64,000 nucleotides of DNA from Rhodothermales bacterium (GCA_039944855.1 JBDUXZ010000037.1:124001-188000); one strand, 5' to 3'. Positions 25,744 through 34,944 are shown, counted from the stretch's first letter. Program-made: numbers and translations. Notes: generated from the letters alone by a model not told the origin.

Positions 25744-27543
25744 ATGGCGCAGACCCAAGCCCCTCCCGCCGGCAACGGCGCGGCCGACACCCTCGAGACC
25801 TACATCGCGCACTACCCCGAGTGGGCCAAAACGCTGGCCCGCCGCTACTTCACGAAGACGATCAACCAGTTCGTCCTCCACGGCAACGTCCGCGACCTCG
25901 TCCCGACCGAGACGGCCGACGGCGGGCGCGACTTCGTCCCCCTCCGCGAGTTCCTCGCGGGCGACCTCTTCGCCGGGCGCGACATCGTCCTCTTCTACGA
26001 CCGCTCCTCCGGCATCCACTTCGGCGACAAAGCCAGCCAAGCCGACTTCAACCGCGCGCTCTCGGGCTACGACACCATCTTCGGCACCGAGTACGCGCAG
26101 AAGCTCCCGAAGGACCCCGTCCGCGTCTTCTCCGTCCTCGACAACTACTTCCGCCTCCGCATCGCCGACGGCAAGCGGATCGCCTGCATCCTCGACTACG
26201 CCGAGACGATCGTCCCGATGGCCGAGGCCGCGAGCTACTCGTCCGAGGACCGCAACGCCCTCGTCTTCCTCCAGCGCTGGAGCCATGACCCCCACCTCCT
26301 CCGCGCCGACTTCACGCTCGTCCTCGTCGCGGAAAACCTCAACGACCTCAACCGGCAGCTCGTCCAGAGCCCGTACACCGAGGAGATCCAGATCGACATC
26401 CCCGAGGAGGCGGACCGGCTCGCGTTCGTGAAGTGGATGCTGCGCAACGGCCGCGCCGAGACGTTCAAGAAGCTAAGCGACGTCAGCCAGTCGGCCCTCG
26501 CGAACAGCACGGCCGGGCTCGGCTACGTCCAGCTCCGCACCGTCCTCGCGGACGTCCTCGAGAACGGCCGCCGCCTCACGTACGAGCGGCTCACCGAGCG
26601 GAAGAAGGAGCTGATCGAGGCCGAGGCGTACGGCCTCCTCGAGTTCGTCCACACCGACTTCACGCTCGACCTCGTCGCCGGGCACGCCGAGGCGAAGGAG
26701 CACCTCCGCGACGCGTCGCGCGCCATCAAACAGGGCCGCTCCGACGTGATGCCGATGGGCTACCTCATCGCGGGGCCTGTCGGCACGGGCAAGACGTTCC
26801 TCATCACCTGCTTCGCCGGCGACATCGGGATCCCGATGGTGAAGCTGAAGAACTTCCGCAGCCAGTGGCAGGGCGTCACCGAGGGCAACCTCGAGAAGAT
26901 CCTCAACCTGCTGCGCGCGATGAACCCCGTCGCGGTGATGATCGACGAGGCCGACGCCGCGCTCGGCGACCGGAGCGCATCCGGCGACAGCGGCGTCTCC
27001 AGCCGCGTCTTCGGCCAGATCGCCCAGGCGATGAGCGACACGCGCTATCGCGGCCGGATCATCTGGTTCCTCGTCACCGCCCGCCCCGACCTCATGCCGG
27101 TCGACCTCAAGCGGCAGGGCCGCGCCGAGGAGCACCTCGCCCTGTTCTACCCTTCCACGCGGGAATCGCGCGAAGAACTCCTCCGCGTGATGATGAAGCG
27201 GACGGGCGTGCAGCTCCCGATGGAGGAGGTCCCGGATGCCCTCCTCAACGGCGAGCGCACGCTCAGCGGCGCCGACATGGAGGCCCTCTTTACGCGCGCC
27301 AAGTTCCGCGCCGCCGCGCAGACCGACGGCCGCAAGAAGCCAGAGGTCACCGCCGCCATCCTCGCCGACGTCGTCAACGACTTCATCCCGCCGACGTACC
27401 CGTTGCAGGTGGAGCTCCAAGCCCTTTCCGCCGTGCTCGAATGCACGAGCCGGGCGATGCTTCCGGAGAAGTATCGGCAACTCGAACGCGAGCAGATCGT
27501 CCGCCGCGTCGAGGAGCTGAAGGCGCTCATCGGCGACCGATAA
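25744..27543 (+). CDS. AAA+ ATPase with degenerate N-terminal ATPase-like half
   Basis: The C-terminal half (about 320-599) is a functional-looking AAA+ module: Walker A GPVGTGKTF, Walker B VAVMIDEADAAL, sensor-like IWFLVTARPDLMP and an arginine-rich RQGRAEEH loop. The N-terminal half keeps an ATPase-like beta pattern (IACILDYAETIV, LVLVAENLNDL) but has no Walker A, so it is probably structural. The region FVLHGNVRDLV at about 40-50 is a conserved-looking opening seen in related two-domain ATPases of cyanobacteria and Bacteroidota. I do not know a defined role; remodelling of a protein complex is the usual expectation. The ATG at 25744 follows two palindromic repeats, and a terminator follows the gene. 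Confidence 0.85.
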   Translation: MAQTQAPPAGNGAADTLETYIAHYPEWAKTLARRYFTKTINQFVLHGNVRDLVPTETADGGRDFVPLREFLAGDLFAGRDIVLFYDRSSGIHFGDKASQADFNRALSGYDTIFGTEYAQKLPKDPVRVFSVLDNYFRLRIADGKRIACILDYAETIVPMAEAASYSSEDRNALVFLQRWSHDPHLLRADFTLVLVAENLNDLNRQLVQSPYTEEIQIDIPEEADRLAFVKWMLRNGRAETFKKLSDVSQSALANSTAGLGYVQLRTVLADVLENGRRLTYERLTERKKELIEAEAYGLLEFVHTDFTLDLVAGHAEAKEHLRDASRAIKQGRSDVMPMGYLIAGPVGTGKTFLITCFAGDIGIPMVKLKNFRSQWQGVTEGNLEKILNLLRAMNPVAVMIDEADAALGDRSASGDSGVSSRVFGQIAQAMSDTRYRGRIIWFLVTARPDLMPVDLKRQGRAEEHLALFYPSTRESREELLRVMMKRTGVQLPMEEVPDALLNGERTLSGADMEALFTRAKFRAAAQTDGRKKPEVTAAILADVVNDFIPPTYPLQVELQALSAVLECTSRAMLPEKYRQLEREQIVRRVEELKALIGDR

Positions 27544-27550
27544 ACGCGCG

Positions 27551-27584
27551 CGTGCTCGGCCGTCACGTCGGGCGGCCGAGCACG
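27551..27584. terminator. Bidirectional terminator hairpin
   Basis: CGTGCTCGGCCG and CGGCCGAGCACG form a perfect 12-bp stem with a 10-base loop between the convergent ATPase and antitoxin genes. T-tracts are weak on both sides. Confidence 0.6.
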
Positions 27585-27603
27585 CAACGTCGTGATCCGA
27601 CCG

Positions 27604-27798
27604 CTACTTCTTCTTTTTGTCCCGAGCGTCGAGCAGTTCGACGTAGAGTTCGTACGAGATCAGCACTGCGTACGGATCGTTGTTTTTCTGGATGAGAATG
27701 CCGCTCTTCATCTTCTTCGCCTGCTCGACGAGCCCCGACGTGTCCGAGCGGAGTTCCGTGACGGTGGCGACGGCTTCGATGCCATACGTGCTATACAT
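27604..27798 (-). CDS. Solitary Phd/YefM-type antitoxin-like protein
   Basis: The 64-residue protein shows the Phd/YefM DNA-binding fold: an N-terminal strand-helix segment (VATVTELRSDTSGLVEQAKK) followed by GILIQKNNDPYAVLISYELY. In complete modules a toxin-neutralising tail follows; here the tail is short, basic (DARDKKKK) and ends at once. No toxin gene is next to it in either direction. It is thus either a decayed module or an antitoxin-derived regulator. Confidence 0.75.
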   Translation of the reverse strand: MYSTYGIEAVATVTELRSDTSGLVEQAKKMKSGILIQKNNDPYAVLISYELYVELLDARDKKKK

Positions 27799-27976
27799 AC
27801 CTTGACCGATGTTGGAGGGATGGGGGCCGCCACCCCTCTCGGAACGACGACGTGACCCGGGCTAGTTTGCGACTTCCAATGTAGCATTTTTTGCCCACCT
27901 GTTCCACCCATCGTAGCGCCCCGTTTACCGGACATCCTCGGACCGCCTCTCTCCTCCCCTCCTTTCGCCCCCGTCC

Positions 27977-28273
27977 ATGTTTCTCTGCAAAGTCACCGGC
28001 ACCGTCGTTTCGACGCAGAAGAGCGAGCGGTTCCGCCGAGCGAAGATGCTGATCGTCCACCGCGTCGACACCGCCGGCGGGCTCGTCGGCTCGCGCGACA
28101 TGCTCGCGCTCGACCCGAAGTTCGACGCGGGCGTCGGGGACTTCGTGCTCGTGGCGAAGGAGGGCGCCGTCGTGGCGCAGCTCCTGGACGGCGGGGACGA
28201 GGACGCCGCGAGCGGTACTCCGGCGAACGTCATCATCATCGCCGTCGTGGACGACTGGGCGCTCGCGGGATGA
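27977..28273 (+). CDS. EutN/CcmL-type microcompartment vertex protein (orphan)
   Basis: The sequence MFLCKVTGTVVSTQKSE is the hallmark opening of EutN/CcmL proteins, which form pentamers that cap the vertices of bacterial microcompartments. The second beta block follows as MLIVHRV and VGSRDMLALD, then GVGDFVLVAKEGA and NVIIIAVVDDW. At 98 residues it is full-length. No hexameric shell (BMC-domain) gene or cargo enzyme is nearby; the following gene is dihydrolipoyl dehydrogenase and is probably transcribed with it or just after. Solitary EutN-like proteins do occur, and their role is unknown to me. Confidence 0.88.
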   Translation: MFLCKVTGTVVSTQKSERFRRAKMLIVHRVDTAGGLVGSRDMLALDPKFDAGVGDFVLVAKEGAVVAQLLDGGDEDAASGTPANVIIIAVVDDWALAG

Positions 28274-28376
28274 GCGCTCGCGTACCCCTCCACGTGCACG
28301 TGTGAAGTTTGAGCAGGATCGGGTGCCGGCCGCGAACCCGCTCGGTCGCTCTCCGCTACAAACGCAGCGCGCCGCC

Positions 28377-28384
28377 TATCTTCC
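28377..28384 (+). promoter_or_regulatory. Candidate promoter -7 element of lpdA
   Basis: TATCTTCC lies 32 bases before the lpdA ATG and resembles the octamers at 22529 and 49215. Confidence 0.3.
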
Positions 28385-28415
28385 GACGCGACTCCTCACC
28401 CAAGACTCTGGCACT

Positions 28416-29867
28416 ATGGCTACTCCTTCCTACGACGTCGTCGTGATCGGCTCCGGGCCGGGCGGCTACGAGACCGCGATCCGCGCCACCCACTTCGGCC
28501 TCAAGACCGCCATCATCGAGAAAGACAAGCTCGGCGGCGTCTGCCTCAACATCGGCTGCATCCCGACGAAGGCCCTCATCAAGAGCGCCCAAGTGGCCGA
28601 GCAGCTGAGCCACCTCAGCGACTACGGCTTGAGCTTCGGCGGCGACGGCGCACCGACCGTCGAGCCTGACTTCGCGGCCGTCGTGCAACGCTCGCGCGGC
28701 GTGGCAGACAAGATGAACAAGGGCGTCGCGTTCCTCATGAAGAAGAACAAGATCGACGTGATCATGGGGAAGGCCACGCTCAAGGGCGGCGGCAAGATCG
28801 CCGTCGAGCCGTCGGAGACGATGGACGGCGAGAAGGTCGGCGAGAAGCAGGAGATCACGGCGAAGCACATCATCGTTGCCACGGGGGCTCGCGCCCGCGA
28901 GATCCCGCCGCTCCCCATCGACGGGAAGAAGGTGATCTCGTACAAGGAAGCCATGCTCCAGACGGAGAAGCCGAAGTCGCTGCTCGTCGTCGGTGCCGGC
29001 GCGATCGGCGTCGAGTTCGCGTACGTCTATCACCACATGGGGACGGAGGTCACGATCGTCGAGGTGCAGGACCGACTCGTGCCCGTCGAGGACAAGGACG
29101 TCTCGAAGGAGCTGGAGCGGGCCTACAAAAAGATGGGCGTTAAGGTGATGACCGGCGTCCAGCTCGAAGGCGTCAACACGAAGGGCAAGAAGGTCAAGGC
29201 CACGATCAAAACGAAGAAGGGCGAGGAGACGCTCGAGTTCGACCAGGTACTCTCGGCCGTCGGTGTCGCGGGCAACGTCGAAGGCATCGGGCTCGACGAG
29301 GTCGGCGTCGCGTACGAGCGCGGTGCGATCAAGGTCGACGAGTTCTACCGCACGAACGTCCCTGGCATCTACGCGATCGGCGACGTCGTCGGCGGGCCGT
29401 GGCTCGCCCACGTCGCCAGCCACGAGGGGATCGTCTGCGTCGAGAACATCGCCTACGTCGAGGAGAAGTCCGACACGAAGCCGCACCCGATCGACTACAA
29501 CAACGTCCCCGGCTGCACGTACTGCCAGCCGCAGATCGCGTCCGTCGGCTACACCGAAGAGGCCGCGAAGGAGGCGGGCTACGAGGTGAAGGTCGGAAAA
29601 TTCCCGTTCTCGGCTTCGGGCAAGGCATCGGCGATCGGCGACACGACGGGCTTCGTGAAGGTGATCTACGACGCGAAGTACGGCGAGTGGCTCGGCTGCC
29701 ACATCATCGGCCACGAGGCGACGGAGATGATCGCCGAGGCCGTGACGGCCCGCGCGCTCGAGACGACGGGCCACGAGGTGATGGAGGCGATGCACCCGCA
29801 CCCGACGCTCTCCGAGGCTGTGATGGAAGCGACGAGGGCCGCCTACGGTCAGTCGATCAACATCTAA
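28416..29867 (+). CDS. lpdA: Dihydrolipoyl dehydrogenase
   Basis: This is the E3 flavoprotein of 2-oxo acid dehydrogenase and glycine-cleavage complexes; it reoxidises dihydrolipoamide with NAD+. The FAD fold VVVIGSGPGGYETAIRA, the redox-active disulfide in GGVCLNIGCIPTKALIK, the NAD-binding VVGAGAIGVEFAYVYHHMG and the C-terminal His-Glu dyad region HPHPTLSEAVMEA are all intact. The start at 28416 places the FAD motif at the usual position; the open frame continues upstream to 28302 without similarity. A strong hairpin follows the stop. No E1 or E2 gene is in the window. Confidence 0.95.
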   Translation: MATPSYDVVVIGSGPGGYETAIRATHFGLKTAIIEKDKLGGVCLNIGCIPTKALIKSAQVAEQLSHLSDYGLSFGGDGAPTVEPDFAAVVQRSRGVADKMNKGVAFLMKKNKIDVIMGKATLKGGGKIAVEPSETMDGEKVGEKQEITAKHIIVATGARAREIPPLPIDGKKVISYKEAMLQTEKPKSLLVVGAGAIGVEFAYVYHHMGTEVTIVEVQDRLVPVEDKDVSKELERAYKKMGVKVMTGVQLEGVNTKGKKVKATIKTKKGEETLEFDQVLSAVGVAGNVEGIGLDEVGVAYERGAIKVDEFYRTNVPGIYAIGDVVGGPWLAHVASHEGIVCVENIAYVEEKSDTKPHPIDYNNVPGCTYCQPQIASVGYTEEAAKEAGYEVKVGKFPFSASGKASAIGDTTGFVKVIYDAKYGEWLGCHIIGHEATEMIAEAVTARALETTGHEVMEAMHPHPTLSEAVMEATRAAYGQSINI

Positions 29868-29902
29868 CAGGCCGCAGCAGGAACCACGAGATCAGAAGGA
29901 GC

Positions 29903-29936
29903 GAGCCCCCGATGCCGAGCGCGGCGTCGGGGGCTC
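29903..29936 (+). terminator. Hairpin after lpdA
   Basis: GAGCCCCCGATGCC pairs with GGCGTCGGGGGCTC around a short loop, 35 bases after the lpdA stop. It lacks a T-run, so it may act as an RNA stabiliser or a factor-dependent terminator. Confidence 0.55.
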
Positions 29937-30085
29937 GTCCGTTCGGGGCCGTTACCAACCGACGATGCTGCCTCGGAACAGGCAGTCCCTGAGGGTCGGG
30001 AGGATCGGCCCGAGCCCGGCGTCCGAACCTGGCAGGGTTTCCCTCGTGCAACTCGTTCCCCTCTCTTCTCCCAGCCCCTCTCCCG

Positions 30086-30589
30086 ATGAAAACCGAAGCC
30101 ACGCACAACGAGCAGATCGAGCACCTCGCCGCGCTCATCGGCGACATCGACATCTGCATGCTCACCACGATCGACGACGACGGCAAGCCGTGGAGCCGAC
30201 CGATGGGCACGCAGCACCTCACCTTCGACGGCGACCTCTGGTTCTTCACCCGCGACGACTCTGAGAAGGTCACCCACATCCGCCACCGCCCCGGCGTCGG
30301 TGTCGCGTTCGCGAAGCCAAGCGAGCAGGAATACGTCACGATGGCCGGCCACGCCGCCGTCATCGACGACCGGGAGAAGGCGGAGGAGCTGTGGAGCGAG
30401 CCGCTCGCGACGTGGTTTCCCGAGGGCCTCGACGATCCCCACCTCCGGCTCATCAAAGTCGAGATCGAACGGGCCGAGTACTGGGACTCCCCGTCCAGCT
30501 TCATCGTCTACGCGTTCGGCTACGCGAAGGCGAAGCTCACCGGCGAGCCGCCGCACAGCCTCGGCGAGCACGCGAAGGTCACCCTCTGA
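30086..30589 (+). CDS. Pyridoxamine 5'-phosphate oxidase-fold general stress protein
   Basis: The 167-residue protein matches the FMN/F420-binding split-barrel 'general stress protein 26' group. Recognisable pieces are ICMLTTIDDDGKPWSRPM, LWFFTRDDSEKV, YVTMAGHAAVIDDREK and the C-terminal IVYAFGYAKAKLTGE. Such proteins bind flavin and are induced by stress; the true substrate is unknown and they usually do not make PLP. The gene stands alone and is followed by a GC-rich hairpin. Confidence 0.88.
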   Translation: MKTEATHNEQIEHLAALIGDIDICMLTTIDDDGKPWSRPMGTQHLTFDGDLWFFTRDDSEKVTHIRHRPGVGVAFAKPSEQEYVTMAGHAAVIDDREKAEELWSEPLATWFPEGLDDPHLRLIKVEIERAEYWDSPSSFIVYAFGYAKAKLTGEPPHSLGEHAKVTL

Positions 30590-30599
30590 CTGAACAGGA

Positions 30600-30640
30600 C
30601 TGCGCCCCGCCCTGGGCACGACGCCGAGGGCAGGGCGCAG
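30600..30640. terminator. GC-rich hairpin between convergent genes
   Basis: CTGCGCCCCGCCCT pairs with AGGGCAGGGCGCAG with one mismatch, between the stops of the flavin-fold gene and the DUF3047 gene. It is probably a shared terminator. Confidence 0.55.
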
Positions 30641-30659
30641 CGTTCTTCCCGCTAGCGGG

Positions 30660-31376
30660 TTACTCGCTCTTGAGGACGATGTCGCCGTAGTACGACGTCG
30701 CCGTGGCGCCGGTGTCGTCGGTGTCCGTCATCACGGCGATGCCGGAGATGGCGGGCGGCTCTTCGCCGAAGGCCCGCCGGTAGTCGTCGTAGAGGTTGCG
30801 CCGCTCGGTCCGCCACACCCCGACGTTCTCCGCCCCGCTCTCGACGGGTACCATCATTACCCAGTCGGTGTAGGGGTTGGCGACCATGTCGGTCTCGCCG
30901 GGGTGGTTCGCCCAGATGTAGCTAAGGGCGCGGAGCGGGACGTCGCCACCGCTGATGGCTTTGGCAGCCTCGTACTTCATTCGCTCGCTGAGGGAGAGCT
31001 CGCTCGGATCGTAGGCGAACGTGACGTAAATCCGGGCGGCGTAGTCGTCGCCGCCCCGCCGGTCGACGGCGCCGTCTTCGATCACGTTTTCGGCTTTCCA
31101 GCGCCATTCGAGCACCGGATACCGCTTCGCGTCGAGGTTCACGCGGCGCACGAGTCCGGAGGCCGCGTCCTGCGCCTTCGCCCGGATCACCACCTGACTG
31201 CCCTCGCGGACGAGGGTGTACGAGCTGGGCGCCGTGCGCCCGAGTTTCATCGGCTCCCAGTCGGCGGGGAGATGCCCGGGATCGCCCTGGGAGAAGGCCC
31301 CGATGCGGATCGTGCCGGCGCTCCATCCGGCAACGCAAAGCAGGACGGAAGCGAGGATACAGAGTCGGATACGCAT
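30660..31376 (-). CDS. DUF3047 exported protein
   Basis: A signal peptide (MRIRLCILASVLLCVAGW) precedes a beta-sandwich domain of the DUF3047 type. Family pieces include LEWRWKAENVI, DDYAARIYVTFAYDP, LSYIWANHPGE and GIAVMTDTDDTGATATSYYGDI. The domain is thought to be periplasmic, and its function is not established. The start is the ATG at 31376; the open frame extends 43 codons further without signal-like sequence. It stands alone between convergent and same-strand genes. Confidence 0.88.
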   Translation of the reverse strand: MRIRLCILASVLLCVAGWSAGTIRIGAFSQGDPGHLPADWEPMKLGRTAPSSYTLVREGSQVVIRAKAQDAASGLVRRVNLDAKRYPVLEWRWKAENVIEDGAVDRRGGDDYAARIYVTFAYDPSELSLSERMKYEAAKAISGGDVPLRALSYIWANHPGETDMVANPYTDWVMMVPVESGAENVGVWRTERRNLYDDYRRAFGEEPPAISGIAVMTDTDDTGATATSYYGDIVLKSE

Positions 31377-31539
31377 GGGGGAACGGTGAGGATCGGAAGT
31401 CCCCCCGGAGCCACAAGCGCGCTCCGAGGGCAGTCCCGATTCCAACCGGAGCACGGTCGCCTCGTTCAACCACTCCGTGCTCACCCTCCGCTCAATTCCT
31501 GCCACCTCCTGCTCAGCCGATGGTCATTCCCGCCCGCCC

Positions 31540-32742
31540 TCAGCGTGCGAGCGTCACCCGCCGCGTCTCACTCGACGAGCCTGTGGCGAGGCGGACGAAG
31601 TACACCCCGCTCGGCAGGCCCTTCGCGACCAGCACCGCTTCGTGCTCTCCCGCTCCCTGCACGCCGTCGGCCAGTACCGCCACCGCGCGGCCGAGCACGT
31701 CGTACACGGCGAGCGTCACGAGGCCGGACTCGGCGAGGTTATAGCGCAGCGTCGTCGCCGTGGCGAACGGGTTCGGGTGCGCCGCGCTGAGGCGGAGTCG
31801 AGCGGGCGCCGCGCCGTCCTCGGCGTCCGTCGTGCCCGAGCCAAAGGCGATGATGGTGCCCGCATCTCCGACGGCCCAGCCCTGCGTCGCGCTGACGAAC
31901 GAGATGCCGCTGAGGTCGACGCCGGTCGGGGTGGGCTGAAGCTGCCACGTCGCGCCGCCATCGGTGGTGTGCCATACCTGACCGGCGTCGTCGGCCGTCC
32001 AGCCGGTGGACTCGTCGAGGAAGGAGAGCGCGTCGCCGCCGGCGTTGCCGTTGGAGATGTTCGTCCACGTCGCGCCGCCGTTCGTCGTTTTGAGCACGGT
32101 GTCGCCGCTGCCGACGATATATCCGATCTCGGGCGAGAGCATTTGGATCGCTTTCAAATCGTTGGCGGTACCGCTCGCCTGCGCGCCCCACGTCGCGCCG
32201 CCATTGCTGCTGAAGCGGATCTCCCCGCCGCGGCCGACGGCCCACAGCAGGTTAGTGCCGACGGCCTCGACACCCTCGGTGCGCTCGACGGCGCCCGTCG
32301 AGAAGGCCGTCCACGTCAGGCCGCCGTCGCTGGAGCGGGCACCCGATGCCTCGCGGCCGGCGGCGAAGACGAACGTCTCGGTGCCCCACGCCACGCCGCG
32401 CAGGTCCTCGGCTCCCGTGCCGATGGGAGCGAACGCGGCCCCATTCGTCGTCCGGTAGACCACGCCGTCGTCGGTGACGACGATGCCGACGCCGCTCCCG
32501 TTGAACGCGATCCCTTCGAGATCGAAGCCGGGGAAGCTCTGGGTCGCCCACGTCTGTCCGCCGTCGGCGGTGGTCAAGAGCGTGCCGCCGTCGCTGCCGA
32601 CGTACGCCGTCTGCGTATCGACGGCGAACACGGCGTTGAGGTCGGCGGCGGTCGGGGCGGATTGGAGCGTCCACGTCTGAGCGAGCGCGCTGGGAGCGAT
32701 GCAGACGAAGGCGAGGAGCGAGACGTAGCGAAGAGCGAGCAT
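31540..32742 (-). CDS. Secreted Ycf48/BNR-type beta-propeller with T9SS sorting domain
   Basis: After a signal peptide ending SALAQ, residues 20-315 consist of repeated strands with Asp-box-like motifs (TTADGGQTWA, RSSDGGLTWTAF, FSSNGGATWGA, KTTNGGATWTNI, HTTDGGATWQL). This is the pattern of Ycf48-like and BNR propellers. The last 85 residues are a T9SS type A sorting domain: HPNPFATATTLRYNL, VYDVLGRAVAVL, GLPSGVYFVRL and the terminal RRVTLAR. It is therefore expected to be exported through the outer membrane and processed at the surface. Its binding partner is unknown. Confidence 0.88.
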   Translation of the reverse strand: MLALRYVSLLAFVCIAPSALAQTWTLQSAPTAADLNAVFAVDTQTAYVGSDGGTLLTTADGGQTWATQSFPGFDLEGIAFNGSGVGIVVTDDGVVYRTTNGAAFAPIGTGAEDLRGVAWGTETFVFAAGREASGARSSDGGLTWTAFSTGAVERTEGVEAVGTNLLWAVGRGGEIRFSSNGGATWGAQASGTANDLKAIQMLSPEIGYIVGSGDTVLKTTNGGATWTNISNGNAGGDALSFLDESTGWTADDAGQVWHTTDGGATWQLQPTPTGVDLSGISFVSATQGWAVGDAGTIIAFGSGTTDAEDGAAPARLRLSAAHPNPFATATTLRYNLAESGLVTLAVYDVLGRAVAVLADGVQGAGEHEAVLVAKGLPSGVYFVRLATGSSSETRRVTLAR

Positions 32743-32908
32743 GGTCTTGGCGTTTAGAGGAGGAGGATGCGGCGCCTCTTCGCTTCCGCGCAGCCTCTGC
32801 ACAGCCGCGTGCAGACGATGCGCAACCGGTGGAGAAACCGACGCATAGGGCACTGCCGAGGCGTTTCGCGTGCCTCGCCCTTCGTATTCCAAACCCCGTG
32901 CCGCCTCG

Positions 32909-33709
32909 CTACAGCCCGACCCGAATCCGCAAGCCGACCTCGCCCCCGCCGATGGTCGGCCCCACCGTGAACGCCCGTTCCGCCGGCCCGCCGAAGACGA
33001 GCGCGTCGACCGCCGCGTACGTCCACACCGCCGCCGCGCCGAGGACGAACGCGCTCCGCGCCTGGTGCCACGTGTTGAACGTGTCGTAGCGGTCGGCGAT
33101 CTCGGCGGGGTCGGTCGCGCCGAGGTAATCGTCCTCGGCCTGGCTGCGGAGGACGTGCGCCGTCACGGCTCCGGCCGCCGTCGCGCCCCAGAGCCCGACG
33201 AGGGTCCACCCCTTCGCCCGCTCGCCTTTGTAGAGCTGGCCCCAGCCCGGCACGGCGAGGGAGCGCACCGTCGCCGCCGGGCGCGGGTCGCGGACGCGGA
33301 CGTAGCGGACGACGGGCTCCCTCTGGATGGCCCCGCCGTCCGCCGCGAGCCCGGCCCGGATGTCGTCGAAGAACTCCAGCGTTTTGGGCGAGACGAGGAG
33401 CGGGTCCAGCGTCAGCCTCGGGTCGAGGGATAGCGCGGCCTCGAACTGCGTGCGGGCTTCGAGCGGCTCGTTCCGAGCGTAGAGGATCAGCCCGAGCGCG
33501 GTGTGCACCTCCACGAGTTGGTCGGCGGAGAAGGCGTCGAAGCTGGCGAGGGCTTCGCGGGCGCGGCGCTCGGCGGTGTCGTAGTCCAGCCGCTCGTACG
33601 CATCGCGCATCGCTGCGAGCAGACCCGACGGGTCCCCCGACTGCGCGGCGACGGGCACGGCCCACAGCGTCCCGATCAGTCCCAGCACGACTCCGACGCT
33701 ACGCAGCAT
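32909..33709 (-). CDS. DUF5683-type exported TPR/membrane protein
   Basis: A signal peptide ends at AVPVAAQS. Residues 25-110 form a tetratricopeptide-like helical region (LDYDTAERRAREALASF, ARTQFEAALSLDPR). The C-terminal half contains the PGWGQLYKGERAKGW signature of DUF5683, followed by two hydrophobic segments (LVGLWGATAAGAV, AVWTYAAVDAL). This combination is usual in Bacteroidota and Rhodothermia envelope proteins of unknown role. It ends 200 bases before the propeller gene and begins 6 bases after the Kelch gene stop on the same strand, so the two are probably co-transcribed. Confidence 0.85.
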   Translation of the reverse strand: MLRSVGVVLGLIGTLWAVPVAAQSGDPSGLLAAMRDAYERLDYDTAERRAREALASFDAFSADQLVEVHTALGLILYARNEPLEARTQFEAALSLDPRLTLDPLLVSPKTLEFFDDIRAGLAADGGAIQREPVVRYVRVRDPRPAATVRSLAVPGWGQLYKGERAKGWTLVGLWGATAAGAVTAHVLRSQAEDDYLGATDPAEIADRYDTFNTWHQARSAFVLGAAAVWTYAAVDALVFGGPAERAFTVGPTIGGGEVGLRIRVGL

Positions 33710-33714
33710 GGGGA

Positions 33715-34944
33715 TCAGCGCAAGAGAGTGAGCTTCGTGACGGCGTGCCCGACGGCCCCCGTGAGACGGGCGACGTACACGCCGGGCGCCAGCCGTCGGC
33801 CGTCGTCGGCCGTGCCGTCCCAAGCGACGCGATGCTCGCCCGCCGTCAGCACGCCGTCCACAAGCACCGCGACTTGCCGACCGCGCACATCGTAGACGGT
33901 GAGCGTGACGGCGCCCGCCCGGTCGAGCCGAAGGGGGAGCGTCGTCGTCCCGGCGAAGGGGTTGGGATACGCGGCGCCGAGGTCGAACGCGGTCGGCGTT
34001 GTGTCGTCCTCGTCGTCCACCGAGAGGAGGTAGCGCTCCATCGTGCCGAGGACGTTCCCGTTCGCGTCGCGTCCGCCGACGACGTAGATCGTCCCGTCGA
34101 TGACGGCGGCGACGGCCCCTTCGCGCGCCGTGTTGAGCGAGGCGACGGGGGTCCACGTGTTCGAGGCGATGTCGTAGCGCGTCACCGTCGCGAGCACGGT
34201 ACCGCTCGGGTCGACTCCGCCAATGGCGAAGAGCGCGCCGTCCGTACCGGCGAGGGCGAGACCGCCGCGCGGCGAGGGCAACGGGGCGAGGGCCTCGGCC
34301 CCGGCTCCCACCGCGTACCGTTCGAGCAGATCGAGCGGGCCGAACTGGCTCAGCCCGCCGGCGAGGTACGCCACCCCGCCCACGTTCGCGACGCCGAAGT
34401 AGGCCCGCGGGGGGTCGAGGACCCAAGGGGCGTAGAGGTACCAATCGTCGCCGTCGTAGACCTCGGTGCCGGCCTGCGGGCCGCCCCCCCCGCTCACCCC
34501 GCCGAGGGCGTAGACCGACCCGTTCAGCACGACCGCCCCATGCCCGGCCCGATCCCGCTCCATGTGCTCGAACGATTCCCAGTCGTTCTCGCCGACGACG
34601 TACACCTCGACATCGTCGGTGATCTCCCCGCCGTCCTCGTAGCCTCCCATCAGTACGATCTGCCCGTTGTAGGCCGCCGCCGCCGCCGCGTAGCGCTCGT
34701 CCCGCAGCGAAGCCACTGTCTCCCACTCGCTCCCATCGAACCGCTCGACGCGGCCGAGGGGCGTGCCCGCCACGTTGCGCCCGCCGATGACGTAGAGATC
34801 GCCGCCGAGGACCGAGACGGCGGCCTCCGCGCGTGGCGTCGGCATCGGGGGCCCGGCCACCCACGACTGCGCGTGCGCGGCCGGCGCGGCGAACCCTGTC
34901 GAGAGCCCGAGGAAGAGGAGGATAAAACGGGAGAGCGTGTGCAT
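33715..34944 (-). CDS. Secreted Kelch-repeat protein with T9SS sorting domain
   Basis: A signal peptide (ends AAHAQS) is followed by six Kelch-type blades between about residues 25 and 310. Characteristic pieces are LYVIGGRNVAGTPLGRVERF, IVLMGGYEDGGEI, VYALGGVSGGGGPQ, AYLAGGLSQFG, LFAIGGVDPSGT and IYVVGGRDANGN. The C-terminus is a type A sorting domain (AYPNPFAGTTTLPLRL, VYDVRGRQVAVL, LAPGVYVARL). The protein should be secreted to the cell surface. It lies directly upstream of the DUF5683 gene. The start at 34944 gives a proper signal peptide; the longer frame to 35013 does not. Confidence 0.9.
   Translation of the reverse strand: MHTLSRFILLFLGLSTGFAAPAAHAQSWVAGPPMPTPRAEAAVSVLGGDLYVIGGRNVAGTPLGRVERFDGSEWETVASLRDERYAAAAAAYNGQIVLMGGYEDGGEITDDVEVYVVGENDWESFEHMERDRAGHGAVVLNGSVYALGGVSGGGGPQAGTEVYDGDDWYLYAPWVLDPPRAYFGVANVGGVAYLAGGLSQFGPLDLLERYAVGAGAEALAPLPSPRGGLALAGTDGALFAIGGVDPSGTVLATVTRYDIASNTWTPVASLNTAREGAVAAVIDGTIYVVGGRDANGNVLGTMERYLLSVDDEDDTTPTAFDLGAAYPNPFAGTTTLPLRLDRAGAVTLTVYDVRGRQVAVLVDGVLTAGEHRVAWDGTADDGRRLAPGVYVARLTGAVGHAVTKLTLLR

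Noticed and set aside
27604-27798. Complete toxin-antitoxin module
   Set aside because: Only the Phd/YefM-like antitoxin is present; the convergent ATPase and the divergent EutN gene are not toxins.
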